NCBI GenBank assembly: GCA_020025115.1
Contig: JAHHSP010000004.1
Location: 1 to 27,419 of the forward strand
From: Collinsella sp.
GTDB taxonomy: Bacteria; Actinomycetota; Coriobacteriia; Coriobacteriales; Coriobacteriaceae
DNA length: 27,419 nucleotides
Reading direction: 5' to 3'
The notes under the pieces were generated by a model that worked only from the letters and a program-made list of their open reading frames with translations, was not told where the DNA came from and ran no database searches. The number at the start of each line of letters is the position of its first letter. Positions within the stretch are counted from its first letter, which is position 1. Both the position numbers and the translations under genes were made by a program. Shown piece after piece: positions 14,102 through 21,152 of this stretch.

Positions 14102-15742
14102 CTAGTGGCGGAAGTGGCGCGTGCCGGTGAAGACCATCGCGATGCCGTGCTCGTTGCAGGCGTCGATGGACTCCTCGTCACGCACGGAGCCGCCGGGCTG
14201 AATAATGGCGGTCACACCGTGGGCGGCCAGAGTATCCACGTTATCGCGGAACGGGAAGAAAGCGTCGGAGGCACAGGCATAGCCGCCGGCCTCCTGCCCG
14301 AGGCGCTCGCAGACCTCCTCGGCGCGCTGGCAGGCCAGCAGCGCGGAATCGACGCGATTGGGCTGACCGGGGCCCATGCCGATACCCATCTCGTTCTTGG
14401 CGATGAGGATGGCGTTGGACTTGACGGTCTTGCAGACTTTCCAGGCGAACATGAGGTCGCGCATCTCGGAGTCCGTGGGCTTGCGCTCCGTGGGGAACGT
14501 GAAGGTCGCAGGATCCTCCTCGACCGTATCCACGCGCTGGACGAGCATACCGCCGTCAACGGTGCGCATCTCGAGCTTGGCGTGGCCCGCGGCACCGCCG
14601 GTGGCCAGCACGCGCAGGTTGGCGCGCTTGGAAAGGCGCTCGAGGGCATCGGGCGTGAAGCTCGGGGCGATCAGGACCTCGACGAAGAGCTTGTCGCGGT
14701 CGGCGAAGTGCTCGACAAGCGACAGCGGGACCTCTCGGTTGACGGCGACGATGCCGCCGAAGGCGCTCTTGGGATCGCAGGCGAAGGCGCGGTCATACGC
14801 CTCGGTCACGTCGGCGGCCACGGCGGAGCCGCAGGGGTTCTGATGCTTGAGGATCACCACGCCGGGCTCGTCGAGCTCGCGTACGGCGTTCCAGGCTGCC
14901 TCGGCGTCGAGGAAGTTGTTGTAGGACAGCGGCTTGCCCTGGAGCTGCTCGGCGCCCACAAGCGGGGCCTCCGAGGAGAAGAACGGGGCGTTGGCGGCAT
15001 CGAATCGGTAAACCGCGGCCGCCTGATGCGGGTTCTCGCCGTAGCGCAGATCTTGGGCCTTCTCGAGCCTGACAGACATCGTGGCGGGGGCGGCGAACTC
15101 ACCCTCGGCGGTGAGGACCTCGTCGACGCGGCCGGACTCGGCCTGGGCGGCGAGCCAAGTGGAGATGGCGCCGTCATAAGCGGCCGTGGTGGTGTAGACC
15201 TTCACCTGGAGACGACGCCGGGTCTCAAGCGTGGTGGCGCCGCCGTTGGCGCGCATCTCGGCGAGGACCGTCTCGTAATCGGACGGATCGGAGACCACGG
15301 TCACGGCGTCGGCGTTCTTGGCAGCGGAGCGCAGCATGGACGGACCGCCGATATCGATGTGCTCGATGGCATCCGCGAAGGTGACATCGGGATTTGCCAC
15401 GGTCTTCTCGAACTCATAGAGATTCACGACCACCATGTCGATCATGCCGATACCATGCTCGGCGGCCTCGGCCATGTGCTGCTCGGAATCGCGACGGGCC
15501 AGCAGGCCGCCGTGGACCTTGGGGTGCAGCGTCTTGACGCGGCCATCCATCATCTCGGGGAATCCGGTGTACTCCTCGATGGGCGTCACGGGAACGCCAC
15601 CGTCGACCAGAGCCTTTGCCGTGCCGCCGGTCGAGATGATCTCGACACCGAACTCCTCCTTGAGCGCGCGGGCGAACTCGACCACGCCGGTCTTGTCCGT
15701 CACTGAGATCAACGCGCGGGAAACCTTCCCCTGGGAAGCCAT
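14102..15742 (-). CDS. purH: Bifunctional AICAR formyltransferase / IMP cyclohydrolase
   Basis: A 546-residue enzyme catalysing the last two steps of de novo purine synthesis: formylation of AICAR with 10-formyl-tetrahydrofolate and ring closure to IMP. The N-terminal MGS-like cyclohydrolase domain (about residues 1-150) starts 'ALISVTDKTGVVEFARAL' and has 'EIISTGGTAKAL', 'DGRVKTLHPKVHGG' and 'HIDIGGPSMLRSAAKN'. The transformylase domain has 'RYGENPHQAA', catalytic Lys-His in 'VILKHQNPCGSAVA', 'VCKTVKSNAI', and near the end 'ASDAFFPF' and 'TAIIQPGGSVRD'. The ATG at 15742 follows GGAGGG by 3-4 nt; an upstream in-frame start at 15775 is less likely. It is transcribed alone, without other pur genes nearby, and followed by a small hairpin. 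Confidence 0.97.
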   Translation of the reverse strand: MASQGKVSRALISVTDKTGVVEFARALKEEFGVEIISTGGTAKALVDGGVPVTPIEEYTGFPEMMDGRVKTLHPKVHGGLLARRDSEQHMAEAAEHGIGMIDMVVVNLYEFEKTVANPDVTFADAIEHIDIGGPSMLRSAAKNADAVTVVSDPSDYETVLAEMRANGGATTLETRRRLQVKVYTTTAAYDGAISTWLAAQAESGRVDEVLTAEGEFAAPATMSVRLEKAQDLRYGENPHQAAAVYRFDAANAPFFSSEAPLVGAEQLQGKPLSYNNFLDAEAAWNAVRELDEPGVVILKHQNPCGSAVAADVTEAYDRAFACDPKSAFGGIVAVNREVPLSLVEHFADRDKLFVEVLIAPSFTPDALERLSKRANLRVLATGGAAGHAKLEMRTVDGGMLVQRVDTVEEDPATFTFPTERKPTDSEMRDLMFAWKVCKTVKSNAILIAKNEMGIGMGPGQPNRVDSALLACQRAEEVCERLGQEAGGYACASDAFFPFRDNVDTLAAHGVTAIIQPGGSVRDEESIDACNEHGIAMVFTGTRHFRH

Positions 15743-15976
15743 GGACCCTCCTTCGCACAGGTGGGGCCGCCCCATCCGGCGACCCCCGTTACATACGTCT
15801 CTACTGTACCGCAGGCGCTGCGCGCCGCGCGGCTCGCCAGGGCCCTTTTAGCTTACTTGCCGAGAAAACATGGCCTTTGCGCGGAGAATCTGAGAGGGGT
15901 GGGGCGACTTCACGCGCGCAACACACACAGCCCGCGGCCAGGTGGTACAAACAGTGGAGACATGACAGGAGGTTCC

Positions 15977-16612
15977 ATGGTCTCGCGCGTCACGTACAGG
16001 CCCTTCGAGCAAGAGGACTTCGAAGAGCTCGCCGCCATCTTGCAACAGACTTGGCACAACGAGGGCCCATCGCCCGAATACGGCTTTCTCGAGGCGTGCA
16101 ACGACCTCTCCTATTCTCTTTCCATCTCCACGTTCTCCCAGGTCGCGCTCGTCGATGACAAACCGTGCGGGATCGTGCTCGCCTGTCCCGACTCCTCGCA
16201 TACGCGCTCGAACAAGCGCTGGTTCACCATCTCCAAGGAGTACTTCCGCCGCATGCGGGAGCTTGAGCCGGAGGCGGCGGCCGCTTACTGGCACGGCGTC
16301 CAGTTGGCCGAGTCCAAGAACGACTCGCTGCTCGCCAAGAGCGGCTACGCCGGTTCGACCGAGATCACCCTGCTCGCCGTGAGCAGCTCCGCTCGCGGCA
16401 TGGGCATAGGCAGCGTGCTGGTGGACGCCGCAACGACCTACCTCACCGAGCTCGGAGCCAATCGAGCTTTCCTCTATACCGATACCGACTGCACTTGGCA
16501 GTTCTACGAGCATCACGGCTTCAAACGCGCCGGCACGTACCGCAGCACGCGCGACGAGCGCCGGCTGCTTCCCAAGGAGATGTACGTCTACGGGCTCGAC
16601 CTGAGCGCGTAG
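15977..16612 (+). CDS. GNAT-family N-acetyltransferase
   Basis: A 211-residue acetyl-CoA-dependent acetyltransferase. The acetyl-CoA pyrophosphate-binding motif A is 'LAVSSSARGMGIGSVLVDAA' (RGMGIG as the Q/RxxGxG/A loop), preceded by the strand 'EITLL'. Motif B is 'LYTDTDCTWQFYEHHGFKRA', with the usual 'FYehxGF'. The N-terminal 'YRPFEQEDFEELAAILQQTW' is the typical first strand and helix. The ATG at 15977 has AGGAGG (15967-15972) 4 nt upstream; an ATG at 15962 would place the Shine-Dalgarno inside the gene. The substrate is unknown. It is transcribed divergently from purH with a 234-bp space between them, in which I see no gene. Confidence 0.9.
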   Translation: MVSRVTYRPFEQEDFEELAAILQQTWHNEGPSPEYGFLEACNDLSYSLSISTFSQVALVDDKPCGIVLACPDSSHTRSNKRWFTISKEYFRRMRELEPEAAAAYWHGVQLAESKNDSLLAKSGYAGSTEITLLAVSSSARGMGIGSVLVDAATTYLTELGANRAFLYTDTDCTWQFYEHHGFKRAGTYRSTRDERRLLPKEMYVYGLDLSA

Positions 16613-16685
16613 GCAGCTGGATCCGCACGGCGCACCCTTGCGCGCGCACCCTTGCATCCATGGCTTCGGTGCACCTTTTTAAAAC

Positions 16686-16739
16686 TCGGGGCACCTGGCG
16701 ACCGCTTTTGCGCATGCGCATGGTCGCCAGGTGCCCCGA
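16686..16739. terminator. Long perfect inverted repeat between the GNAT and DUF2207 genes
   Basis: Eighteen-base arms (16686-16703, beginning TCGGGGCACCTGG, and 16722-16739) enclose an 18-nt segment that itself contains the palindrome TGCGCATGCGCA (16709-16720). It lies between two converging genes and could terminate both, though neither side has a clear T-tract; TTTTTAAAA occurs just outside the left arm. Its size and GC content also resemble REP-type elements. Confidence 0.65.
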
Positions 16740-16774
16740 AGTCTTGGAGGGTATCGGGTACGCCAAACGAGCGG

Positions 16775-18754
16775 CTAGAACGTGCCGCCACCGCCTCCGC
16801 CGACGCCGCCTCCGCCGCCACCGGAGAAGCCTCCGCCAAATCCACCAGCGGAGCTGTCGGAACTCGAAGCGAGCTCCGCGACGGTGGCCCGGTACGCGTC
16901 GTGCATCTCGCTCATCGGAGAATGCAGGCTGCCGTGCGAGTAATACCACCAGTAACTCGGGTAGTAGTACATTCCGTCCTCATCCACGCGACGTTCGACC
17001 GGAACGGCGTCCGCCAACTGACGCAGGACCTCATCGCTCACGCCGAAGGCGACGGCCAAGACGAGCATCTTATTCCACAGGATGAGATCGTCGGGGACCG
17101 CCTCGTCCAAGTTGGTGAAATCCTCGAGCCAGCGCTTGAGCGCGCGGCAGCGATTGAGCAGTTCGACCGTCTCGGGAGAATGGATCTTTGTGCACAAAGC
17201 GATAACCGCCGCGGCGATGGCGAGAGCGGCGCCCAGGATGATGAGCGGCAAATTGGCACCATCGGTGATGACCACGAAGGCTATGCCCCCGAACACGAGA
17301 AGGACGGCAAGGCCCATCGGGCCGTATCTAAAGACATCGGGTGTCAGGTTGTCGAAATTCCGACGCACGAACTTCGCCAGGACCTGGTCCTTGAACGCCT
17401 GCAGGTACTCGCCTGCGCTCTCCTGGTTCTGGAATGCGCCGAACTTCATCTCATCGCCGTTCTTGGCATCGGGCCCGAAGTACAGATCGATCGCCGCCGA
17501 GTCGATCGGGTCGACGATGCGCTCACGCGCCACAAGCTCGATCGAATACTCCTCGACCTTCTTCTCGCCCAGGCCGAGGAACCTGTCCTCGGTACGCGAC
17601 TCGTGCTTGATCTTGATCACGCGGTCGTCTGTGAGCTTCATCAAGGTCGCCACAAACGCGCAGTCCTCCACCGTGCCGTCGTACACCAGGGCCGAAAGAA
17701 CTGCCGGGTGATCGTTCGACGGAAGATCTCGGAAATATGTCTCATCAAAAACGGGCTTGGGGCCTGCATACTTGGTTTTTCTCAGGTAGATAACGACGCC
17801 GAGCAAGATCGCGGACGCGCCGACGATCACCGCGGTGCCGACCGTGGCGATGATGCGCGCACGGGCCCGCTGGGCGTTCGCCTCCTCTGCCCATGCCGCT
17901 TCCTCGGACAGCACGTTCTCGAGGCGAGGCTCCCCGGAAGGAGCGAGACCGGGCACCCAGTCGGCGGGAAACACCGCGCGAACCTCGGCAAACTGCCCCG
18001 CATGCACCACGGGTGCCCCGAGCATCACGCGCGGATCGTCAGGCTCGCCGATATCGAGGGAAACCTCGCCGTCAAGCGGGCCGTGGCCCCAGGCGCGCAG
18101 GTTCGCATCGGAAGCGCCCGTAGCGGCGGGCGTCCCCCGAACCGCGCCGGCAAACGTCACATCAAGATGGACGTTCTCGGCGTCCTCCTCCCATTCGGAC
18201 CCGATGAACTGCCAGTAGAGTTCGGCGGTGTCGGGCCAAGCCATGACGGCGCCCTCGATCATGTAGCTGACCCAAACGGTCACCTCATCTCCATCCGCAC
18301 GCGGCAAGAAGACCTTGAGGCGGAGCGAATCGCCCCGACGCTCCACCGTGTACACATGGCCATCGCCGGAGTTCGCCGCCGGGACCTCGTGCATGGGCTG
18401 CGCCGCGCGGCGGGCCTCGGCCTCGTTCTCGGGGGCGTCGTCGAGCTCATACACAGAGAGAACCGTGATCGACGACGGCGTCCCCTGCTCATTTTGGGCG
18501 AGGGGGATATCCCAGTAGACGCCGTTGACCGTATCCTCGAACTCGAAGGTGCGCGCCTCGGTGACGAACAGATCGCCGTTCTCCTCGACCTGGGCCTGAA
18601 CGCGCACGCTCGGCAAGGCGTATGTGCCAGCGTGGGCGGCTTGAGGGAGCGAGAACGTCGCCGCAAAGGAGGCGAGTGCGATCAACACGACCATCGGAAG
18701 CGCACGCCATGAGACGCGGGCGGAAAAACGAGGGTGTGAAGGGGAGGTGGGCAT
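16775..18754 (-). CDS. DUF2207 membrane protein with signal peptide and Gly-rich tail
   Basis: A 659-residue predicted membrane protein of the DUF2207 family, function unknown. It has an N-terminal signal sequence (hydrophobic 'ALPMVVLIALASFAATF', probable cleavage after 'QAAHA'). A large extracytoplasmic beta-rich domain follows ('VEENGDLFVTEARTFEFED', 'VNGVYWDIPL', 'DEVTVWVSYMIEGAV'). One membrane segment near 'AVIVGASAILLGVVIYL' leads to a cytoplasmic domain beginning 'DETYFRDLPSNDHPAVLSAL', and two more hydrophobic segments follow ('LAVLLVFGGIAFVVI', 'LPLIILGAALAIAAAVIAL'). The tail is 'GGFGGGFSGGGGGG...GGTF', characteristic of this family. The ATG at 18754 is chosen for the signal peptide. 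It is single and unlinked by operon structure; a cell-envelope role is only a guess. Confidence 0.92.
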   Translation of the reverse strand: MPTSPSHPRFSARVSWRALPMVVLIALASFAATFSLPQAAHAGTYALPSVRVQAQVEENGDLFVTEARTFEFEDTVNGVYWDIPLAQNEQGTPSSITVLSVYELDDAPENEAEARRAAQPMHEVPAANSGDGHVYTVERRGDSLRLKVFLPRADGDEVTVWVSYMIEGAVMAWPDTAELYWQFIGSEWEEDAENVHLDVTFAGAVRGTPAATGASDANLRAWGHGPLDGEVSLDIGEPDDPRVMLGAPVVHAGQFAEVRAVFPADWVPGLAPSGEPRLENVLSEEAAWAEEANAQRARARIIATVGTAVIVGASAILLGVVIYLRKTKYAGPKPVFDETYFRDLPSNDHPAVLSALVYDGTVEDCAFVATLMKLTDDRVIKIKHESRTEDRFLGLGEKKVEEYSIELVARERIVDPIDSAAIDLYFGPDAKNGDEMKFGAFQNQESAGEYLQAFKDQVLAKFVRRNFDNLTPDVFRYGPMGLAVLLVFGGIAFVVITDGANLPLIILGAALAIAAAVIALCTKIHSPETVELLNRCRALKRWLEDFTNLDEAVPDDLILWNKMLVLAVAFGVSDEVLRQLADAVPVERRVDEDGMYYYPSYWWYYSHGSLHSPMSEMHDAYRATVAELASSSDSSAGGFGGGFSGGGGGGVGGGGGGTF

Positions 18755-18911
18755 ACCGAGCCGCCTTTCTCCAAGTCGGACATAGGCACATTGTACCCGC
18801 ACACATATGCACGCGGACCCAAGCCCCCGCAAACGACGATTCGGCAAACGAGTCCATACGCGGACGTATACTGGTCATCAGTACCCAAGACCACCAGAGA
18901 AGGGATCGCAG

Positions 18912-19430
18912 ATGGCCATGAACGAAAGCGTAGCCAAGGCACTCGAAGAGCAAATCAACAAGGAGCTGTACTCGGCGTACCTGTATCTCACCTTTGCCGA
19001 TTACTACGAGGAGCGGGGTCTCAAGGGTTTTGCCAATTGGTATGAGATCCAGGTGAAAGAGGAAGTCGACCACGCAATGGCCATGCGGCGCTACCTGCTG
19101 GACAACGACTACAAGCCCACCATGCTCGCCATCGATCAGCCCAACATGAGCTTTGAGAACGACCTCGCACCGCTCGAGGCCGGCCTCGCGCACGAGGAGT
19201 ACATCACGAGCCTCATCCACCGCTGCTACGAGATCGCGCACGAGATGCACGACATTCGCGCACTGCGCATGCTCGACTACTTCGTGAAAGAGCAGGGCGA
19301 GGAGGAGGCCAACGCCCGCGACATGGTGACCAAGATGAAGCTGTTCGGCAGCGATCCCAAGGGTCTGTACGACCTGGACCGTGAGTATCAGGCCCGCGTG
19401 TACACGCAGATGACCGCGCTGCCGCTGTAG
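18912..19430 (+). CDS. ftnA: Ferritin (non-haem, FtnA-like)
   Basis: A 172-residue four-helix-bundle ferritin, which oxidises Fe(II) and stores iron in a 24-mer shell. Helix A is 'ALEEQINKELYSAYLYL' with the first ferroxidase Glu. Helix B has 'YEIQVKEEVDHAMAMRRYL', giving the E-x-x-H pair. Helix C is in 'EIAHEMHDIRALRMLDYF', and 'VKEQGEEEANARDMV' supplies Glu and Gln ligands of the ferroxidase centre. No haem-binding Met of bacterioferritin type is evident. The ATG at 18912 has AGGGA 6 nt upstream; an ATG at 18918 is possible. It is transcribed divergently from the DUF2207 gene with 157 bp between; the spacing allows separate control, for example by a Fur-like regulator, but I see no clear box. 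Confidence 0.95.
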   Translation: MAMNESVAKALEEQINKELYSAYLYLTFADYYEERGLKGFANWYEIQVKEEVDHAMAMRRYLLDNDYKPTMLAIDQPNMSFENDLAPLEAGLAHEEYITSLIHRCYEIAHEMHDIRALRMLDYFVKEQGEEEANARDMVTKMKLFGSDPKGLYDLDREYQARVYTQMTALPL

Positions 19431-19479
19431 GACGCGCGCCTCCCCATGCACCGGTCGGACTCCGAGAAGCCCGCCCATG

Positions 19480-19495
19480 CGCCAACCGATTGGCG
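19480..19495 (+). terminator. Small hairpin downstream of ferritin
   Basis: CGCCAA (19480-19485) pairs with TTGGCG (19490-19495) around CCGA, 50 bp after the ferritin stop. The stem is short and the following ATAAGTCCCCGTTCTT is only mildly T-rich, so this is a weak candidate. Confidence 0.35.
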
Positions 19496-19561
19496 ATAAG
19501 TCCCCGTTCTTGCCCCACGTGCCCTTTTTACCGGGCGCAGAAGAGTGCGCAGGAAACAAAA

Positions 19562-19594
19562 ACGCCCCCTGAGCTGCAACGACTCAGGGGGCGT
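19562..19594 (-). terminator. Intrinsic terminator of tRNA-Ser
   Basis: ACGCCCCCTGAG (19562-19573) pairs perfectly with CTCAGGGGGCGT (19583-19594) around a 9-nt loop. On the minus strand the stem is followed by TTTTTGTTTCC, a classic U-tract, 12 bp beyond the tRNA 3' end. Confidence 0.9.
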
Positions 19595-19605
19595 ATCATT
19601 TCAAC

Positions 19606-19697
19606 TGGCGGAGAGCTGGGGATTCGAACCCCAGAAGGGCTTTGCGGCCCTTACTCGCTTAGCAGGCGAGCACCTTCGGCCTCTCGGTCAGCTCTCC
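19606..19697 (-). tRNA. tRNA-Ser(GCU)
   Basis: Read on the minus strand, the acceptor stem GGAGAGC pairs with GCTCTCC, followed by discriminator G and an encoded CCA (19608-19606). The anticodon arm is CTCGC-CTGCTAA-GCGAG, giving anticodon GCT (reads AGC and AGU). A long variable arm with GGGC/GCCC pairing (class II, as expected for serine) and the T arm CTGGGG-TTCGAAT-CCCCAG are present. The length is 92 nt including CCA. It lies 67 bp after gluQ on the same strand and has its own terminator. Confidence 0.97.
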
Positions 19698-19764
19698 GTG
19701 ACAGCCAGTCGATGATAACGCACTTCCGCGGGCTTGACCAGGGCATGGACCCAACAATTCAAAA

Positions 19765-20799
19765 CTAGCCCAAGAAACCGGGGCCGACAACCATGTTGTC
19801 CCTATGTTCGCGCACCCAATCCCACGTGAAGCTCTCGATAAGCGCCTCCGCAGTGCGCGGCGTCGCGTCCGGCAACATTCCAATCGCATAGGCGATACGT
19901 CCCAGCAACTGTTCGGGCGTGTCAAACCGAGCGCGAAGCTCCCCCATATCGAGGTCCCGATCGCGTTTGGAAAGACGCCTGCCACCGGGTGCGACGAGTA
20001 GGGGCGCGTGGGCATATCGCGGGTGCGCGTATCCGAGCAGATCTTGCAGGTAGATCTGGCGTGCCGTCGAGGTGAGCAAATCGCAGCCCCGCACTACCTC
20101 CGTAACACCCATCGCAGCGTCATCCACCACCACCGCGAGCTGATAGGCGAATACCCCGTCGCTGCGCCGTACGAGAAAGTCGCCGCAATCGCGCGCCAAG
20201 ACCTCGCAACGGGGACCGTACGTGCGGTCGACGAAGGAAACCGCGCCCGCAAGATCACCCGCATCCGGCACGCTCAGGCGAATCGCCGGAGGTCGGGTGG
20301 CGGAACGCTCGGCGACCTCCGCCGCCGTCAACGCACGGCATGTCCCCGCATACACGGGTGCTCCGTCGCTCGCATGCGGGGCGCTCGCGGCATGCAGTTC
20401 CGCACGTGTGCAAAAACAGGGATAGAGCAGGCCGAGCGAATCGAGCCTGCCCAAAGCGGCCTCATATGCGTCAAGCCGATCGGTTTGCCGGTATGGCCCC
20501 TCGTCCCAATCGAGTCCCAGCCAGCGCAGGTCATCCATGAGCAGCTCCGCCCATGGACCGCCTTTGGCGCGATCGTCGAGGTCCTCGATGCGCAACACGA
20601 GCCTGCCACCCTGGCTGCGAACAGAGAGCCACGCCAATAACGACGCCACGACATTGCCCAAGTGCATGCGTCCCGTGGGCGAGGGGGCAAAGCGACCGAC
20701 CACGGGACCCGGGGCGACCGCAGTGCTCGAACGAGGCGTCGCGTCGCCCGTCGCGTGCTCACCGGGCATGGCGGCAGATGAAGACCGCTCCTCCCCCAT
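19765..20799 (-). CDS. gluQ: Glutamyl-Q tRNA(Asp) synthetase
   Basis: About 344 residues, a class I paralogue of glutamyl-tRNA synthetase without the anticodon-binding domain. It attaches glutamate to the queuosine base of tRNA(Asp). 'GRFAPSPTGRMHLGNVVASL' carries the HIGH-type motif, and 'APGGRRLSKRDRDLD' carries the KMSKS-type motif. Between them are zinc-ligand candidates in 'PCFCTRAEL' and 'YAGTC', and the signature 'LRIEDLDD' and 'DDLRWLGLDWDEGPYRQTDR'. The ~30 residues before GRFAPSP are unlike the family. The start is therefore uncertain: ATG 20799 is 5 bp after the stop of the preceding small gene and fits coupling, GTG 20814 overlaps that stop, and ATG 20769 is also possible. The queuosine context implies a Q-modification pathway elsewhere in the genome. 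Confidence 0.92.
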   Translation of the reverse strand: MGEERSSSAAMPGEHATGDATPRSSTAVAPGPVVGRFAPSPTGRMHLGNVVASLLAWLSVRSQGGRLVLRIEDLDDRAKGGPWAELLMDDLRWLGLDWDEGPYRQTDRLDAYEAALGRLDSLGLLYPCFCTRAELHAASAPHASDGAPVYAGTCRALTAAEVAERSATRPPAIRLSVPDAGDLAGAVSFVDRTYGPRCEVLARDCGDFLVRRSDGVFAYQLAVVVDDAAMGVTEVVRGCDLLTSTARQIYLQDLLGYAHPRYAHAPLLVAPGGRRLSKRDRDLDMGELRARFDTPEQLLGRIAYAIGMLPDATPRTAEALIESFTWDWVREHRDNMVVGPGFLG

Positions 20800-20804
20800 T
20801 TTCT

Positions 20805-20957
20805 CTATGCCCACGGATCGCGCTCGAACAACGGCTCGGGGTCGGGGCGACGATCGGAATATGGATCATAGCCATCGTCGTCCTCGTTCTCCGCACGGAT
20901 GCACGGGTCTTGGTATCCGGGCGTTTCGCCGTTGCCGTCGCTCCGTTCGCTCACCAT
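20805..20957 (-). CDS. Small acidic hypothetical protein coupled to gluQ
   Basis: A 50-residue open frame, not recognised. It is very hydrophilic and acidic: 'ENEDDDGYDPYSDRRPDPEP' is followed by 'LFERDPWA', with one Cys in 'DPCIRAE'. It probably lacks a fixed fold. Supporting evidence is a good GAAAGG 7 nt before the ATG at 20957, the close fit to the gluQ start (stop and next ATG separated by 5 bp), and the same strand. The frame extends to an ATG at 21044 upstream, but that part runs through a hairpin and has no Shine-Dalgarno. A real small gene is likely but not certain; it could be a leader peptide for gluQ. Confidence 0.55.
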   Translation of the reverse strand: MVSERSDGNGETPGYQDPCIRAENEDDDGYDPYSDRRPDPEPLFERDPWA

Positions 20958-20982
20958 GAAATCGCCTTTCGCTCGAAATACG

Positions 20983-21015
20983 GGTACCCCAATGCCTCCA
21001 AGGCCTTGGGGTACC
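20983..21015 (-). other. Hairpin in the leader of the small acidic gene
   Basis: GGTACCCCAA (20983-20992) pairs perfectly with TTGGGGTACC (21006-21015), and inside it GCC (20994-20996) pairs with GGC (21002-21004). It sits 26 bp upstream of the small gene's start. It may be a second terminator after clpB or a structured 5' leader; no T-tract on the minus strand. Confidence 0.5.
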
Positions 21016-21107
21016 GTTATCCCACAAAACGCCCCGGCCTGCAAAGGCCTTGCGGTTTGCCGTGGCGATCAGGGCGCCATGCTCTAAGACCATCAGCCTG
21101 GTTCCCA

Positions 21108-21138
21108 GTGCCCCACGGCGACGCCTGCCGTGGGGCAC
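21108..21138 (-). terminator. Hairpin after clpB
   Basis: GTGCCCCACGGC (21108-21119) pairs perfectly with GCCGTGGGGCAC (21127-21138) around a 7-nt loop, 15 bp past the clpB stop. Very stable, without a T-run. Confidence 0.75.
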
Positions 21139-21152
21139 CCGCTCATCCCCGC

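Noticed and set aside
14042..15706. A 554-codon plus-strand open frame opposite purH
   Set aside because: It is a mirror of high-GC codon bias in purH. Its protein has no domain logic, while the minus strand encodes a complete PurH with all motifs.
16652..18712. A 686-codon plus-strand open frame opposite the DUF2207 gene
   Set aside because: Same shadow effect; the minus strand has a signal peptide, membrane segments and the family Gly-rich tail.
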